Shown: piece by piece, positions 11,350 to 22,249 of the stretch
Position numbering within the stretch: position 1 is the first letter of the stretch
Layout: every line of letters begins with the position of its first letter
DNA from: Eublepharis macularius
Taxonomy: Eukaryota > Chordata > Lepidosauria > Squamata > Eublepharidae
Direction of reading: 5' to 3'
NCBI RefSeq assembly: GCF_028583425.1
Contig: NC_072800.1
Span: forward strand, 9,623,001-9,687,000
Length of the DNA: 64,000 bases
Notes under the pieces: generated by a model
What the model saw: only the letters and a program-made list of their open reading frames with translations
What the model was told of the DNA's origin: nothing
Databases searched by the model: none
Translations under genes and position numbers: made by a program

Positions 11350-12110
11350 TATATTGTTACTCACCTTGGATCCATGATGGTGGTGGGGAGAGTAACATGG
11401 ACATAAATATTTATAGAATGTTGTGGAAACTTACTAAGCATGAAGAAGAACTGTGCACACACTTGGATGGATGGATGTTTGCGGTTTCAGTTCTGTGATT
11501 CCTCAAGAGCCGGTTGGTTTCAAGTTTGTAGGACAAAAGTGTAATTTCCTACAAAGGAATAGCCTAAACATCAACAAAAACAGTAACATAACCCTGTGAT
11601 CTATATGAGGCTTGTGAATAGTGGAGATTAAGAATTTTAAGTTATCTTGCTCTAAAAGACCTCATCCACGAAGAAGCAAATGGTAGATTACGTAACTTGA
11701 CACACAAGTAGTTTTATAACTGTATTAGGCATGATCTAAAAAATCATAAGCAGCATATCAGAGCTATACCAACAGGAGGTACATTTTAATGTTCATATAA
11801 CCATCCCTACCAGTGGGTGGCGCTGTTGCACATCTGAATGGTTGGTTCAACCTAGTTGTTGTGGCTTGTTCTGGGAAAGCTGACTGTTAAACTGGAGGAA
11901 TTATTTTTAAGATCTGTCTGGAGCCATGCTGCAGACCACTTGGAAACCTCTTATTAAAGTTATTTCCTTCAACAGCTTCATTTCAGTTTAAAACACAAGG
12001 CTACATCTAAACTTTGCTGACATATTAAATATTGTGAACCAGCACTGAATTCTCCTGATGTGGCCAGTACCAGAAGTGGTCTTTTTAAAATTTTAATTGT
12101 TGAGTTCTTT
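11350..12110. other. intergenic DNA
   Basis: Non-repetitive to the eye, AT-rich, without a recognised gene. Confidence 0.5.
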
Positions 12111-12112
12111 TA

Positions 12113-12249
12113 TACTCTGCCTTTCTCCCCAATGGGGACCCAACACAGTTTATACCCTTCTCTCCATTTTATCCTCACAACAGCCCTGTGAGGTAGGATA
12201 GGCTGAGAGAGTGTGATTGACCCAAATCACCCAGCAAGCTTCCACAAGC
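12113..12249 (-). mobile_element. tRNA-derived SINE (Sauria-type), 3' part
   Basis: On the reverse strand the order is 'gctgggtgattt', 'cctacctcacagggctgttgtgagg' (one change) and 'ccccattggggagaaagg', the body of a widespread squamate tRNA-derived SINE. The tRNA-like head is largely missing. Confidence 0.7.
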
Positions 12250-12660
12250 TTGGGAAATTGAATCTGGCCAACCATTGATCTCTGCTACCATTTTCTTTGC
12301 TAATGTGCATACATGGGTTGTAGCTTGTGCTCTGCTCTCCAAGCTTTTGAAGCGGTTTCTAGGTTCACATGGAAAGAGGGGCTCTGCCTTTGTTAGGGGA
12401 GCCCCTTTCTTTAATCTCACATCTTTCAAGGCGGGTAGTAGGTATGCATTGGTAAACAGTGTAATACTTTCCTCTAGAAAAACACTTTCTCATTCTCATA
12501 ATGTCTTTCTTATTCTTAGCAGCAGATCGGAGCTAATGTACAGGGCTTGCCAAGAGAAGTGGTGCTGGTGAGTTCTTCTTCTGAATGCGAGAGACTTTTT
12601 CTAGGGGCCTGTGGTGCCTCTTGGCAGACCTGCTAATCGAATAACCTTCTTTGTACTTGG

Positions 12661-12872
12661 TTGTGGAAAGCGCCGTCCAGTCATTGCTGACTTATGGCGA
12701 CCTTTGCTGGGGTTTTCAAGGCAAGAGACTAACAGATGGTTTGCCATTGGCTGCCTCTGCATTGCACCCCAGGTCTTTGTAGGAGGTCTCCCATCCAATT
12801 ACTAGCCAAGGCCAACCCAGCTTAGCTTCTGAGATCTGATGAAATCAGGCTTGCCTGGGCTATCCAGGTCCT
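12661..12872 (-). mobile_element. 5S rRNA-derived SINE, nearly full length
   Basis: On the reverse strand 'gatctcagaagctaagctggg' and 'ttggatgggagacc' correspond to 5S rRNA box regions. The body ends with 'tatggcgacc' and 'tcaaggcaagagac' on the + strand. Sister copies lie at 19137-19258, 35742-35920 and 59655-59828. Confidence 0.8.
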
Positions 12873-13182
12873 TAGGAGCCACAAATGCCTGCAACTGGTT
12901 CTACCAAACAACATGGTGTTTGAGATTAGCAGTAAGATAATAAACATTTAAGTGAGGGAAAGGACCACCTACTCCCATATGAACTGGCTACAGTTCCTCA
13001 GATTTCTCTGGGGTTATGACGACAGTTAAACTACCATATAATGAAAACATTTCATGGCACAGATATTATGTACTCGATTCATACGCTATTATTGCTCCTC
13101 ACATAAATTTTAAAAAGATAAGAGCCTATAGATTCTCCTAAATTAAACCTCTGGATTTGAAGCAGAGTAGCTACATCCCTTC

Positions 13183-13485
13183 TGTTGGAATATAGCTATA
13201 TCTAGTATACAAAGAAGAAAAAGAGAAGATGATCTTGCAGGGGGCAGCAAGTTCTAGGCAGGCAGGACTGTAGCCAGAGTACTTTCTTTCTACAGGACTT
13301 TCCCCCTTTGTCTGTCTGGAGAATGCTATTCTTAGGCTGTCCTTCTAGAACTCTCTTTCAAAGCAGCTAGGAGACTAGGTATCTCTCTCTACTTTCCCAT
13401 CCGGTTTGTAAGTTCTAATAATAAAGCTTTTGTTAACCTTAAATCAGTTTAATAACCTGACTGTTACAAAGGCACTCTGCCAACA
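13183..13485 (+). mobile_element. probable solo LTR (303 bp)
   Basis: Starts TGTTGGAATATAG and ends CTGCCAACA, so the termini form a 6-bp TGTTGG/CCAACA inverted repeat. Flanks are CCTTC (13178-13182) and CTTTC (13486-13490), a 4/5 target duplication. A polyadenylation signal AATAAA sits at 13420-13425 near the 3' end. No internal coding region is present; family unknown. Confidence 0.6.
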
Positions 13486-13489
13486 CTTT

Positions 13490-15430
13490 CCTGACAGTTT
13501 GTGCTTAAAGTAGCTGCCTGTCAGGTAAAACACTGAGCCACCAAAGATTCTCCTCTAGTGTTGGGAAAGCCTGCATTAGTTGAATTTCAATGATTGTTTA
13601 TGGCAGACACATGAGTCCTGACAGAGATACAAGTCCAAGTGCAGCAATAAAAAGAGTAGTCTGACAGGTCTAAGTGGAACCCGCTATTGCAAATGGCTTT
13701 AGCCTTCAAGAATTGTCTATTGTATAAGGGGCTGGATGTGAGATCCCTTGATGTCTTTCCAGCTCTATAAACTTGAAATGGTGGGGAATGATGGCAGTAA
13801 TAATTAGTATTTTGCCTTTGGGTTCAGAAACATGCCTGTAAAGGATTAAAATTTCAAAATATGTTATGCTTGTTAATTGATTTTTGTTAAGATACCAAAG
13901 GGCCAGTAACATTTCCTTTGCCATTTTAATGATGCATACATTTTATGGATATTTAATCACTCTTTTCTAGAGGGGGTAAGAATTATGACTGGTATATGAT
14001 TTATGTGAAATGCTATTTGATTAAACCTTTGGAGAATCTGTGTTAGAGCATTACTGCCGCATTTACATGATAATAAGAGTGGGATTTTATGCACCCTTCC
14101 TCAGAAATGCACCTGCCTGCTAAGATATCCACCAGAGGTCTAGCATGCAAAATTGGAAAAACCAATACAGCAAAGTTCATTCTCATTGAGTTAAATGGTT
14201 TTTTGAGACTGAAATGGAATCTCTGAAGCTTTAATTCTTGGTGATGCTGGATGGATATTTTCTCAAAGTACTAATTCTGAATAAAAGAACCTATATTAGG
14301 GATGGGTTAATTAGAAAATTAGCATTTAGTTTTTAGTAAAAGTACTAAGAGTTGATCCATATCCCTTGCTTGCACAAGAAAAAGGAAACAAATTTAGTTC
14401 TGGCATAATGGGTTTCAATATTCAAAATGTGAGCTTGGCAGACTTCTTTTTTGAATAGCTACAGAAGACTGGAATTCCAGGTGAAGTTGGCAAATTGATT
14501 AAAATGTTCTCTCCAGATGTCAGGAGATGATGAAGGGCTTATTGCAAATGTGATGAACGGGAATGATTCATGCCAGCTGTGATAATCCTTGATGCAAAAC
14601 TGGCACGCCACAGTTCCACTGGCTCAAACAAAACCTCTAAAATCTTTGACAACACAAGTCTGGCCTTTAACAAGAGAAGAGGAAATTGCTGTTCTCATCT
14701 CCCCTGTGACCTGCTCCATCTTTGCAACACAAGTTTAGAAATTATGTGTTTTTTCAGGCAGGCTTCACAGATAATATAATTTTCCCAAAGAATGAAAATG
14801 AATCATTTCACTTTTTGTAACTACAGTTCAGCTACAATATAGTACATGGCCAATTTATTCATGTAATAAATGTAAACAAAAGGAGGCAGATTCTATTGAC
14901 CAAATGTCATGTAATGACACAGCACACTTAATCTATGCTCTCTGAGTAACATAATGCTAACAGTCATTTAAAAAAAATCACTTTAGAAATCTAGTATAAG
15001 CAAATATTTGTCTTTTGAGACCCTGGATAATTAAATTGCAGAATGAAATAAAATAAATTTCTGGTGTTTGTGTTATTCAATACAGTTAGAAAATACATCA
15101 AAGAATTAAAATTTCCCTATTTTTAGTGCTCTCTCTTCAGGTGTGTTAAATTGACCTGCAATTTTACCAAGTAAACTGGCACAAAATTTCTTTACCTTAT
15201 TACTATATCATCAAGTTAGAATGCTGGTCAACAAGCTCCTATTAAGTTTGCTATGTTAAAATAAAATCTGTCAATATTCAGCTTTCAACTGAAATTCTGA
15301 GAGCCTTAAATTCGCATATTGAACACAAAGTTTTATTTCAGAATTTGAAATCTTATTGGCTTGTTTCTGTCTTTGCTTTTTGCAGCATCAGATGGCTGTC
15401 ATATGGTTAGCAGCTCCGTGATTATGCAGG
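13490..15430. other. intergenic DNA
   Basis: About 1.9 kb of AT-rich sequence with no recognised gene, RNA or repeat family. Confidence 0.5.
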
Positions 15431-15434
15431 ATTA

Positions 15435-15665
15435 AAAACTTTAAAATCCTACTAGCCTGATCTTGGAAGCTTTGTAGGTTCTGCCCTGGTTAGTAACAAG
15501 GAAATACAGAGGCAAGGACCAGGGAGGGCACTCAGTGGGGATATGATGCTAGAGAGTCCAAGCAACAAAAGCAGCCATTTCCCCCAGAGGAACTGATTTC
15601 AGTAGTCTGGAGATCACCCGTCATTCTGGAAGAACCCCCGTGCACCACTTGGAGGTTGCCATTAC
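15435..15665 (+). repeat. 5S-SINE fragment next to a 'GGTTGGCAACC' repeat fragment
   Basis: 'actagcctgatcttggaagc' followed by 'ctggttagtaac' is a 5S rRNA-like SINE head at about 15450-15505. 'ctcagtggggatatgatgct' through 'tggaggttgcc' (about 15530-15661) belongs to the same family as 592-795. Both are truncated. Confidence 0.55.
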
Positions 15666-16407
15666 CAGCTTAGTAGTGACAAAGAGATCTGACAAAGAGA
15701 GTTTTGACTCTTGGAAGCTCATACCCTGGAAATCTCTAAGGTGTTACTGGCCCTGAAGCTTACTCTTATATTACAAACCAGTACAGCTAATCCTAATCCT
15801 AACCCAACTGAAACAGCTTGGTAGTGGTGGTAACCCTAAATATGCCACTAATGAAGATTGGGCAATCCAGAGCCATCCACATTTTCTGTAGCCACTGAAA
15901 TAATTTGCCATTATACTATATCTGCTTTATCTGGATTAGTTGCTACAACATCATTACTAAATCCCTAGATGTGATTAAAATTAACTCTCTCCTTTATCTA
16001 GCCTAGTTCCAAAGCCTGTTCAAACAAATGGTAATGTCTGACATCACAGGGAGAGAAATTGGGCCGTCCACATCAAAAAAACCCACAGCTGATAGGATTA
16101 AAAAAGAAAATATTCCAGCCACTTCCATTAATTACACGTACATTCAGTCTTCAAACCTTTAAATAAAAGCTTTCCAATAAAAAAAATCCTTTTTTAAAAA
16201 CTCAGACCTCATTATCATTCATGTAAATTTACACTCTGTGCTACCCTTTTAAGGCTTTATACTTCTTATATAAAATCATAATTAGTGAAGTGGGAATACA
16301 CAAACATCCCATCTTCAAAGGAGGAAGTATCACACTGCAAGACTGTCATAAATGGTAAATAAGTACAGTGAAAGCACAAAGTAAGCAATCAAAGAACAAC
16401 AGTAGTT

Positions 16408-16607
16408 AGGGCTGCCAACCTCCAGGTCTGGAGAGCTCCTGAAATTACAACTTCAGACTACAGAGATCAGTTCCCCTGGAGAAAATGGCAGTTTGGGAGG
16501 GTGGACTCTATGGCATTATATCCTGGTGGGTTTTTCCCCCTCCCCAAACACTGGTATCTGTATCTCCAAATCTCCACGAATTTCCCAACTCAGAGCTAGC
16601 AACTGTA
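16408..16607. repeat. short non-autonomous repeat, 'GGTTGGCAACC' end family
   Basis: Runs from 'gggctgccaacctccagg' to 'tttcccaactcagagctagc', with the diagnostic core 'agagatcagttcccctggag'. The ends are imperfectly inverted. Same family as 592-795, in the opposite orientation. Confidence 0.65.
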
Positions 16608-16652
16608 CAATGGACATTTCACCAATATGAGTGCTGGGTAGCCTTTATCATT

Positions 16653-16857
16653 GGCCAGTGTAATGGGGAAGCAGTTAGAACGTGGCACTAGGATCTGGGA
16701 GGCCCAGGTTCGAATCCTCACTCTGCCATGGAGACAGACCTTGGGCCAGTACACTCTTGACCTAACCTACCTCACAGGGTTGTTACGAGGATAAAATAGA
16801 GAACAATTTATGCTGCTCTCTCCAATAAGGAAAAAGGTGGGGTATAAATAAAATAGA
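16653..16857 (+). mobile_element. tRNA-derived SINE (Sauria-type), nearly complete
   Basis: A box-B-like element ggttcgaatcc lies at 16707-16717, followed by 'ctcactctgccatgg' and 'cctacctcacagggttgtta', and the 3' end 'ggtggggtataaataaaat'. The tRNA-like 5' end has no intact cloverleaf, so this is a SINE. Confidence 0.8.
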
Positions 16858-16951
16858 GATTTCTTCCAAAAGCAAAAACACAGCAGAAGGAAGAGTTAAG
16901 AGCATGGGTTTTGAGAATGGAAACAGACCTTTTAGATGGACTGCAGATTTA

Positions 16952-17023
16952 CAGTGAAATCCTAAACAGAGTTACTGAAAACATTTGGCTTAGACTGGAG
17001 TAACTCTGCTTAGAATTTCACTG
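16952..17023. mobile_element. Harbinger-type MITE with TTA target duplication
   Basis: 72-bp imperfect palindrome from CAGTGAAATCCTAAACAGAG to CTTAGAATTTCACTG, flanked by TTA on both sides (16949-16951 and 17024-17026). A 3-bp TTA/TAA duplication is diagnostic of PIF/Harbinger elements. This copy anchors the family assignment of the other 70-90-bp palindromes in the window. Confidence 0.85.
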
Positions 17024-17122
17024 TTAGAAAGGTTTATTTTTTTAAATATTTCTATCCCTGCCTGAAGTAGCTACCAGGAAAAGTAAAACAATACAATTAG
17101 TATATAATTTTAAAAATCTTCA

Positions 17123-17272
17123 TTTATACCCCACTTTTGTCTCCAATGGGGACTCCAAAAAGCTTATAACCCTCTTCTTCACTTTTTCCTCTCAACAACT
17201 CTGTGAGATAAGTTATACTGAGAGTTGTCCGAGGATATCCAGCAAGCTTTCATGGCAAACCTGAGTCTTTCA
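17123..17272 (-). mobile_element. tRNA-derived SINE, 3' part, degenerate
   Basis: The + strand carries 'tttataccccacttttgtctcc' and later 'ccagcaagctttcatgg', the reverse complement of the SINE body seen at 16653-16857. Confidence 0.6.
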
Positions 17273-17279
17273 GATACTT

Positions 17280-18490
17280 GCCTGACATTTTGGTAAAATT
17301 TCAACAATAAAATTCCTGGAACTGAAACAATAAGCAGTGAAATCAGGAGAAGTCAAGAAGTCTAAAAAAGTGAGATGCAGACTTCATGATGTAGACTTCC
17401 CGGAAGTGATGTCATCGCACAGGGCAGGAGCACGCATGCACTTCACGCACAAGAGAGAGGACACAGGTCAGTGAGTACCAGGTCTCCCACCTCCCATCAG
17501 GAGGCTAGGGGACATGGCAACCGCAGCATGGTAACTCAACTACTCTAGTGAGCAACAAGGGCCAAGAGGAGGTGGAGTGGAGTAGGATACAGGGCAAAGA
17601 TTTACATACTGTTCTGAACTAAAAGATGCAGGTTTGGGGGACAAATTTCATTGTAGTGACTGCAATAGGTTACTGCTGCAGAGTGTCCACTTACATGGAA
17701 ATGAAGCTGGCTGATAGGACCTGCAGAATTCATAGAGACATTCGATCTACTATACAATCCACATTTCCATAAAACTGTCTGTTTTTCTGGGAAGACTTAT
17801 GCGCAAACTATGTGTAGTTTGCAAAGCTACCTCACAGAAGGCAGCCCAGGATGAGATTATATGGGACACCACAGGCACCGACTGCTCTCTTGCCAACCAG
17901 CGCCTGTGTGGGTGTAATGTTGTTGCTGACCAGAGTCTCACATGAAGTGCCTGGCACAGCCCTTTTTCAGCTGAACAGATGGATTTTTAATTAGTTCTGT
18001 CATTTCATTTTCTGTTTACGAAACACAGATCAGTCTGTATGTCAGGAAACATTAGGATCAATTGCAGGCAACACAATCATCTCTAGAAACAATAAAATTA
18101 TTTTTAAAATAGCAAAACATAATTAGAATACATCTAATCTTGATGAATGCATGGAATTAATGCAAAGTGCTATGGTGTTTCTAATCTCAGTAAACCATTA
18201 CTAAATTACTTAAAATCATGCCTATTTGACTGCAAATACACCACACTCTTGCCCTGCTTGGAATTTATTTACCATAAGTTTCATTTGGACATTACAGAGA
18301 TGGGGCTGGCTTTGCTTCTCAGGTTTGAAGGCAATCATTTTCAATAGCAGCCAGGCTGTTTGTGATACAATAGAAATAGAGTGGGCTATGTTTCGGGAGC
18401 CTTCCAACAAGACTGCCATTTCTGACTGGGGAGAAGAGCAAGATTTCAGGAAGATTTCAAGGCCTATATTCAAGAATGTTATTTAATCTG
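17280..18490. other. intergenic DNA
   Basis: No gene recognised. Small open frames on both strands at 18220-18486 overlap each other and have no known domain. Confidence 0.5.
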
Positions 18491-18494
18491 ATAA

Positions 18495-19130
18495 TTTTCT
18501 ACCCCAACCTGCGGCCCTAAGGTTCTTGGGGCAGCTTATAACACAAACCAATAAACAAAATTATACAAGTTTTTAAATAACTTATTCCAGGCACACATTT
18601 AAAAACAACAATAGTACTGTCAAACACAGCAACAGTTCAAAAAGGCTTTAGAAAGCAGTAGGAAAGCAAATAAAGCAGCAATAAAATGAATAAATGTCAA
18701 ACCATTATCAAAGAAAATTCTACAAGACAACAGAACATCAAAAATGTATGGGTGGGGGAACAGCCATTAATTATTACACCCAAAGCAAAAAAAGCAGCTA
18801 TTAAATGATTGACAAACACTCTGCCCCTTGCAAATAAACAGAAGGCCGCCGCAAACAGGTTTGTTTTCAAGGGGCACCAGAAAACCAAGCAGTCTGATGA
18901 CAGGAGATTACCCAGGATAGGGCATTCCACATTGGAGATGTTAAGGCCCTCTTCTTGTACAGCCTGACACAACTTCATTTAATGGCAGCAGGCAAAGCAG
19001 GGGCTAAGATGACAACCTCAGCTGACGGGTAAGAATGCATGGAGCCATTTAAGAGTCTAGGTCCCAGGCCATTAGGAGTTTTAAAGGTCAAGAACAGAAC
19101 CCCGATTTTTTTGCAGTGACATTGTTTCTG
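18495..19130 (-). mobile_element. degenerate LINE 3' region, antisense (class uncertain)
   Basis: Segments such as 'tgcggccctaaggttcttgg' and 'gggcattccacattggag', with a terminal T-rich end, resemble squamate L2/CR1-type LINE 3' regions in reverse orientation. Similar sequence recurs at 58495-58860. No frame is intact. Confidence 0.4.
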
Positions 19131-19136
19131 GATGGC

Positions 19137-19258
19137 CCGGACTAGCCTGATCTTTTCAGATCTTGGAAGGTAAACAGGTTTACCCATGGTTTGCATTTGA
19201 ATGGGAGACCAGCAAGGAAGTCCACAGTTGCTATGCAGAGGCAGGCAATGGAAAACTC
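19137..19258 (+). mobile_element. 5S rRNA-derived SINE
   Basis: 'cagatcttggaaggtaaac' and 'tttgaatgggagaccagc' follow the order of 5S rRNA internal sequences, then 'gaggcaggcaatgg'. A half Harbinger-MITE (about 19261-19317, ending CTTAGGATTGCACTG) follows directly. Confidence 0.75.
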
Positions 19259-19757
19259 AACTCTCAGTTACTCCAGTCTAAGCCCAGTCTAAGTAACTCT
19301 TCTTAGGATTGCACTGTTTGTTTGTCTCTTGCCTTGAAAATCCCATATTCTGCTAGATACCAGAAAAGCTATAGCAATATTATTAACACCAGGACAAAGC
19401 ATTGCTGTGTGAACAGCATGCACATAAGCATTCAGATTTGTATCATTTATTTATTATTTATAGTAGTAGTCAGTGTGTTGATCCAAGAAGCTGGCCAGAG
19501 ATATAAATACTGCTACAGAATAATCATATGTAATCTAAAATGGGGTGGTGGTAGTAGATCCATAGTCAATTGTAAGTTGTAACCTTGAAGTAAGGGTTAT
19601 TAGAGGCATTTGATGTTAAGATGGTGAGAATTTCAGCTTTTCTCATAATAATAACATTTCTAAGTCCTTCAAGAAAGATGTAATGTTGAAAATGAGGCAG
19701 TTAGAAAGTATGGAATTGAAGTTCCTGGCCAATGCTGAAGCACTGATGTTGTATATA

Positions 19758-19957
19758 CAGTGGCCGTTTTCACACTACTAACCTGCTCCCATAACGTTGC
19801 AAAACATTGCATAAAAAATGCGGAAGATAGCGTCTTCTCGCGAGAATTTTGCGTGACTTTGCGCAAAACTCTCACAAGAAGACGCTATCTTCCATGTTTT
19901 TTGTGCGACGTTTTGCAACGTTATGAAAGCAGGTTAGTAGTGTGAAAACGGCCAGGG
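19758..19957. mobile_element. hAT-type palindromic MITE (200 bp)
   Basis: Starts CAGTGGCCGTTTTCACACTA and ends GTGTGAAAACGGCCAGGG. The two halves are reverse complements almost throughout, including the motif gaagatagcgtcttct and its mirror. Flanks are TGTATATA (19750-19757) and TGTGGATA (19958-19965), an 8-bp duplication with two differences, as expected for hAT elements. Confidence 0.8.
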
Positions 19958-19959
19958 TG

Positions 19960-21265
19960 TGGATATGTTTCAGTAATAGAAATAATTTGTGCCACTGGGT
20001 ATTTAATGAAAACATTGATTATGAAACTCAAGTGATGAACTCATTGACAGTGTCCCTGTGGTCGAAATGGTTGAGTTCCCCTGAGCAAGGAAGCTAAAAA
20101 TATACATCTTAACAATATTAACCTCCCTTCAGAGAGATCTTTCATCTGATTCCATCCATCTACATCTATTTTTATCATATTTAACCACGTAACTAAATTA
20201 AACTTGAGTCCTTTATTCAGTGTTTTAAAAATTCTAGTCCCTAAACATTTGACCCCTTTATTTCTAATGTTAAACTTAATTTTTATTTGAAGTGCCCTAT
20301 AGTTGCCTTTTGCTATGGGCAACAATTTTGATTTATACCAATTAACTTCAACAGGATATCCACACCTATGTCAATATTGCTGTGATAAACATTGGCAGAT
20401 TGTAGAAAGTGCAAAAATTAATCTGTCCAAGTTGAATGTACAGTATGTCCACAGCCATTAAAATCAATGCTAACTTTGTCACATAATTGGTCAAGCAAAG
20501 TGATGTCTTAGATTTAATTCACCTTTGGGGCATTTTGTTTTGTTGCAGTTTGTAACTTTAACACATCTTGCAAGACATCAAAATGAAACGTCCATACCAG
20601 AATTTCCAACCTAATACCCCTTTTGAAGTTCAGACAATCACTTGACTCAAAATAATGTACAAAAATACATTATGAGATATCTCCTTTGAAGACTAAGATT
20701 GGTATGCCTTCTATATTTGATATACACATGAAGCTGCTTTCTATTGAATCAGTCCCTTGGTCTACCAAGGGCAGTCTTAGTAATCCTCTTTCAGTCTCAG
20801 CAAGAAATACGAGCTATAAATTAAGTAAATAAAAATACAATAATATCCTGACCAGCAGTCCTTCTCCAAGGTCTCAGGACGGTAGAGAGAGGTCTTTCAC
20901 ATTACCTATTGCCTGGGACTGTACAATAACACTATAGAAGTGCTTTTTCATCATGCTCTATTTTCTATAAGAAAGAGACAGCAGTTTTCATATGAACTAT
21001 GCAAACTACAATTCAAGATTTCCTTTCTGAAACTGCAAGTACATTTATTCTAGTGAAAGTTTTTTTCAATAACCACCCCCTTCAGTTCCTTTCATATGTA
21101 CCCCAAATGCTGATCAATTAGGATTTATATTTTAGTCTAGTTTGCTGAGGGTGAACTAATTGGGAGGGGAAATGAAATGAATTGTGTCATGAACCACAAT
21201 TTAAATTGAACAGGGAAAAGATAAATAAATTATTAATATCATTTTGGGTAAATACAAATATTTCA
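19960..21265. other. intergenic DNA with a decayed SINE
   Basis: About 20725-20960 contains 'tgaatcagtcccttggtctac' and 'cacattacctattgcctggg', a decayed copy of the tRNA-derived SINE seen at 39308-39498. The rest is unrecognised AT-rich DNA. Confidence 0.5.
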
Positions 21266-21495
21266 ATGGTTGTTGTGGGTTTTCCGGGCTGTATTGCCGT
21301 GGTCTTGGCATTGTAGTTCCTGACGTTTCGCCAGCAGCTGTGGCTGGCATCTTCAGAGGTGTAGCACCAAAAGACAGAGATCTCTGTCTTTTGGTGCTAC
21401 ACCTCTGAAGATGCCAGCCACAGCTGCTGGCGAAACGTCAGGAACTACAATGCCAAGACCACGGCAATACAGCCCGGAAAACCCACAACAACCAT
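21266..21495. repeat. perfect 230-bp palindrome of a Penelope-like element end
   Basis: The arms 21266-21380 and 21381-21495 are exact reverse complements with no spacer (centre gacagaga/tctctgtc). Each arm contains the conserved segment with 'ccagccacagctgctggcg' and 'aaacgtcaggaactacaat' that I associate with Penelope-like retroelement ends in reptiles. Past the right arm the family sequence continues to about 21530 ('ccgtgaaagccttcgac'). It looks like an end-to-end inverted dimer. An assembly foldback artefact is possible because the symmetry is perfect. Confidence 0.8.
21402..21442 (+). ncRNA. hammerhead-ribozyme-like motif (minimal type)
   Basis: CTGAAGA (21405-21411) is followed by a 6-bp stem GCCAGC/GCTGGC (21413-21418 with 21426-21431), then GAAAC and GTC (21432-21439). 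A short flanking stem CCT/AGG (21402-21404 with 21440-21442) closes it. This is the order of the hammerhead core (CUGANGA, stem II, GAAA, stem III, cleavage triplet) with an almost absent stem III, as reported for Penelope-like elements. An extra T at 21412 and the tiny stem III make activity doubtful. The mirror copy lies on the minus strand of the left arm at about 21319-21359. Confidence 0.5.
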
Positions 21496-21951
21496 CGTTC
21501 TCCGGCCGTGAAAGCCTTCGACAATACACAAATATTTCACTTAAGAGACATACAGTGATTGCAATATTATGAACAAAAAGACTATACCCTTTTTCCATGT
21601 TAGCATTCATATTCCTGTACTGATTTATTTAAACTGTCAGTTTCACTGTTTGTATATCGTTAAATTGAAGGTTTGGTGTATGCAGGTGATTCGCCTGTAA
21701 CCCTTTTTTAGCCTAAAAAGGCCCCGGTTACTGGTCACAAGAGTGTAGATGCCCCATTCAACCTTGAACTGCTGTTTGTTTTTATTTAAGGGGGGAGCAG
21801 TAAACCAGGGGAATAAACCTTGGAATTTCAAACAAACACTGCTGTCAGTAGAATAAATTAAGAAGTCCCAGATCCAGAATGATGGAATACTTTAAAGTCT
21901 CTCTATACAAGACTTCTGAAATGTGTACTTCATGTTTTGGGAGATGTAATG

Positions 21952-22246
21952 TTAGCCAGGAAGTGTAGTTTTAAATGACAGAACCTGCAGAGATTACTCT
22001 TGAGGGGACGGATTCTCTCACAGCCCTCTACTGCCTCTGGCATGCTAGGCTGTCTCCCCTTCCAGAGCCTTTTCCCTGCTGAGGCACGGTTAATTCAAAG
22101 TTTTAAGCAGCGAGGGCAGCACAGCAAAGGCTCTGGAAGGGAAAACAGTCCAGTGCACCAGAAGTGGCAGAGGTCTGTGAGAGAATATGTCTTCTCCAGA
22201 GCAATCTCCACCGGCTCTGTCTTTTAAAACTACTCTTCCCAGCTAA
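21952..22246. mobile_element. palindromic MITE (about 295 bp), class uncertain
   Basis: Ends TTAGCCAGGAAGTGTAG and CTACTCTTCCCAGCTAA are inverted. Inner pairs (gattctctcacag with ctgtgagagaat, and cccttccagagcc with ggctctggaaggg) continue the symmetry to the centre. A TTA/TAA duplication would fit Harbinger, but the ends differ from the CAGTGCAATCC family. Confidence 0.65.
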
Positions 22247-22249
22247 TAG

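Noticed and set aside
12661..12872. Possible 5S rRNA genes
   Set aside because: Only internal 5S-like segments are present, diverged and joined to a SINE body.
16707..16717. Possible tRNA genes from box-B-like ggttcgaatcc sequences
   Set aside because: No cloverleaf with paired acceptor stem was found; the sequences sit in the heads of tRNA-derived SINEs with the common SINE body downstream.
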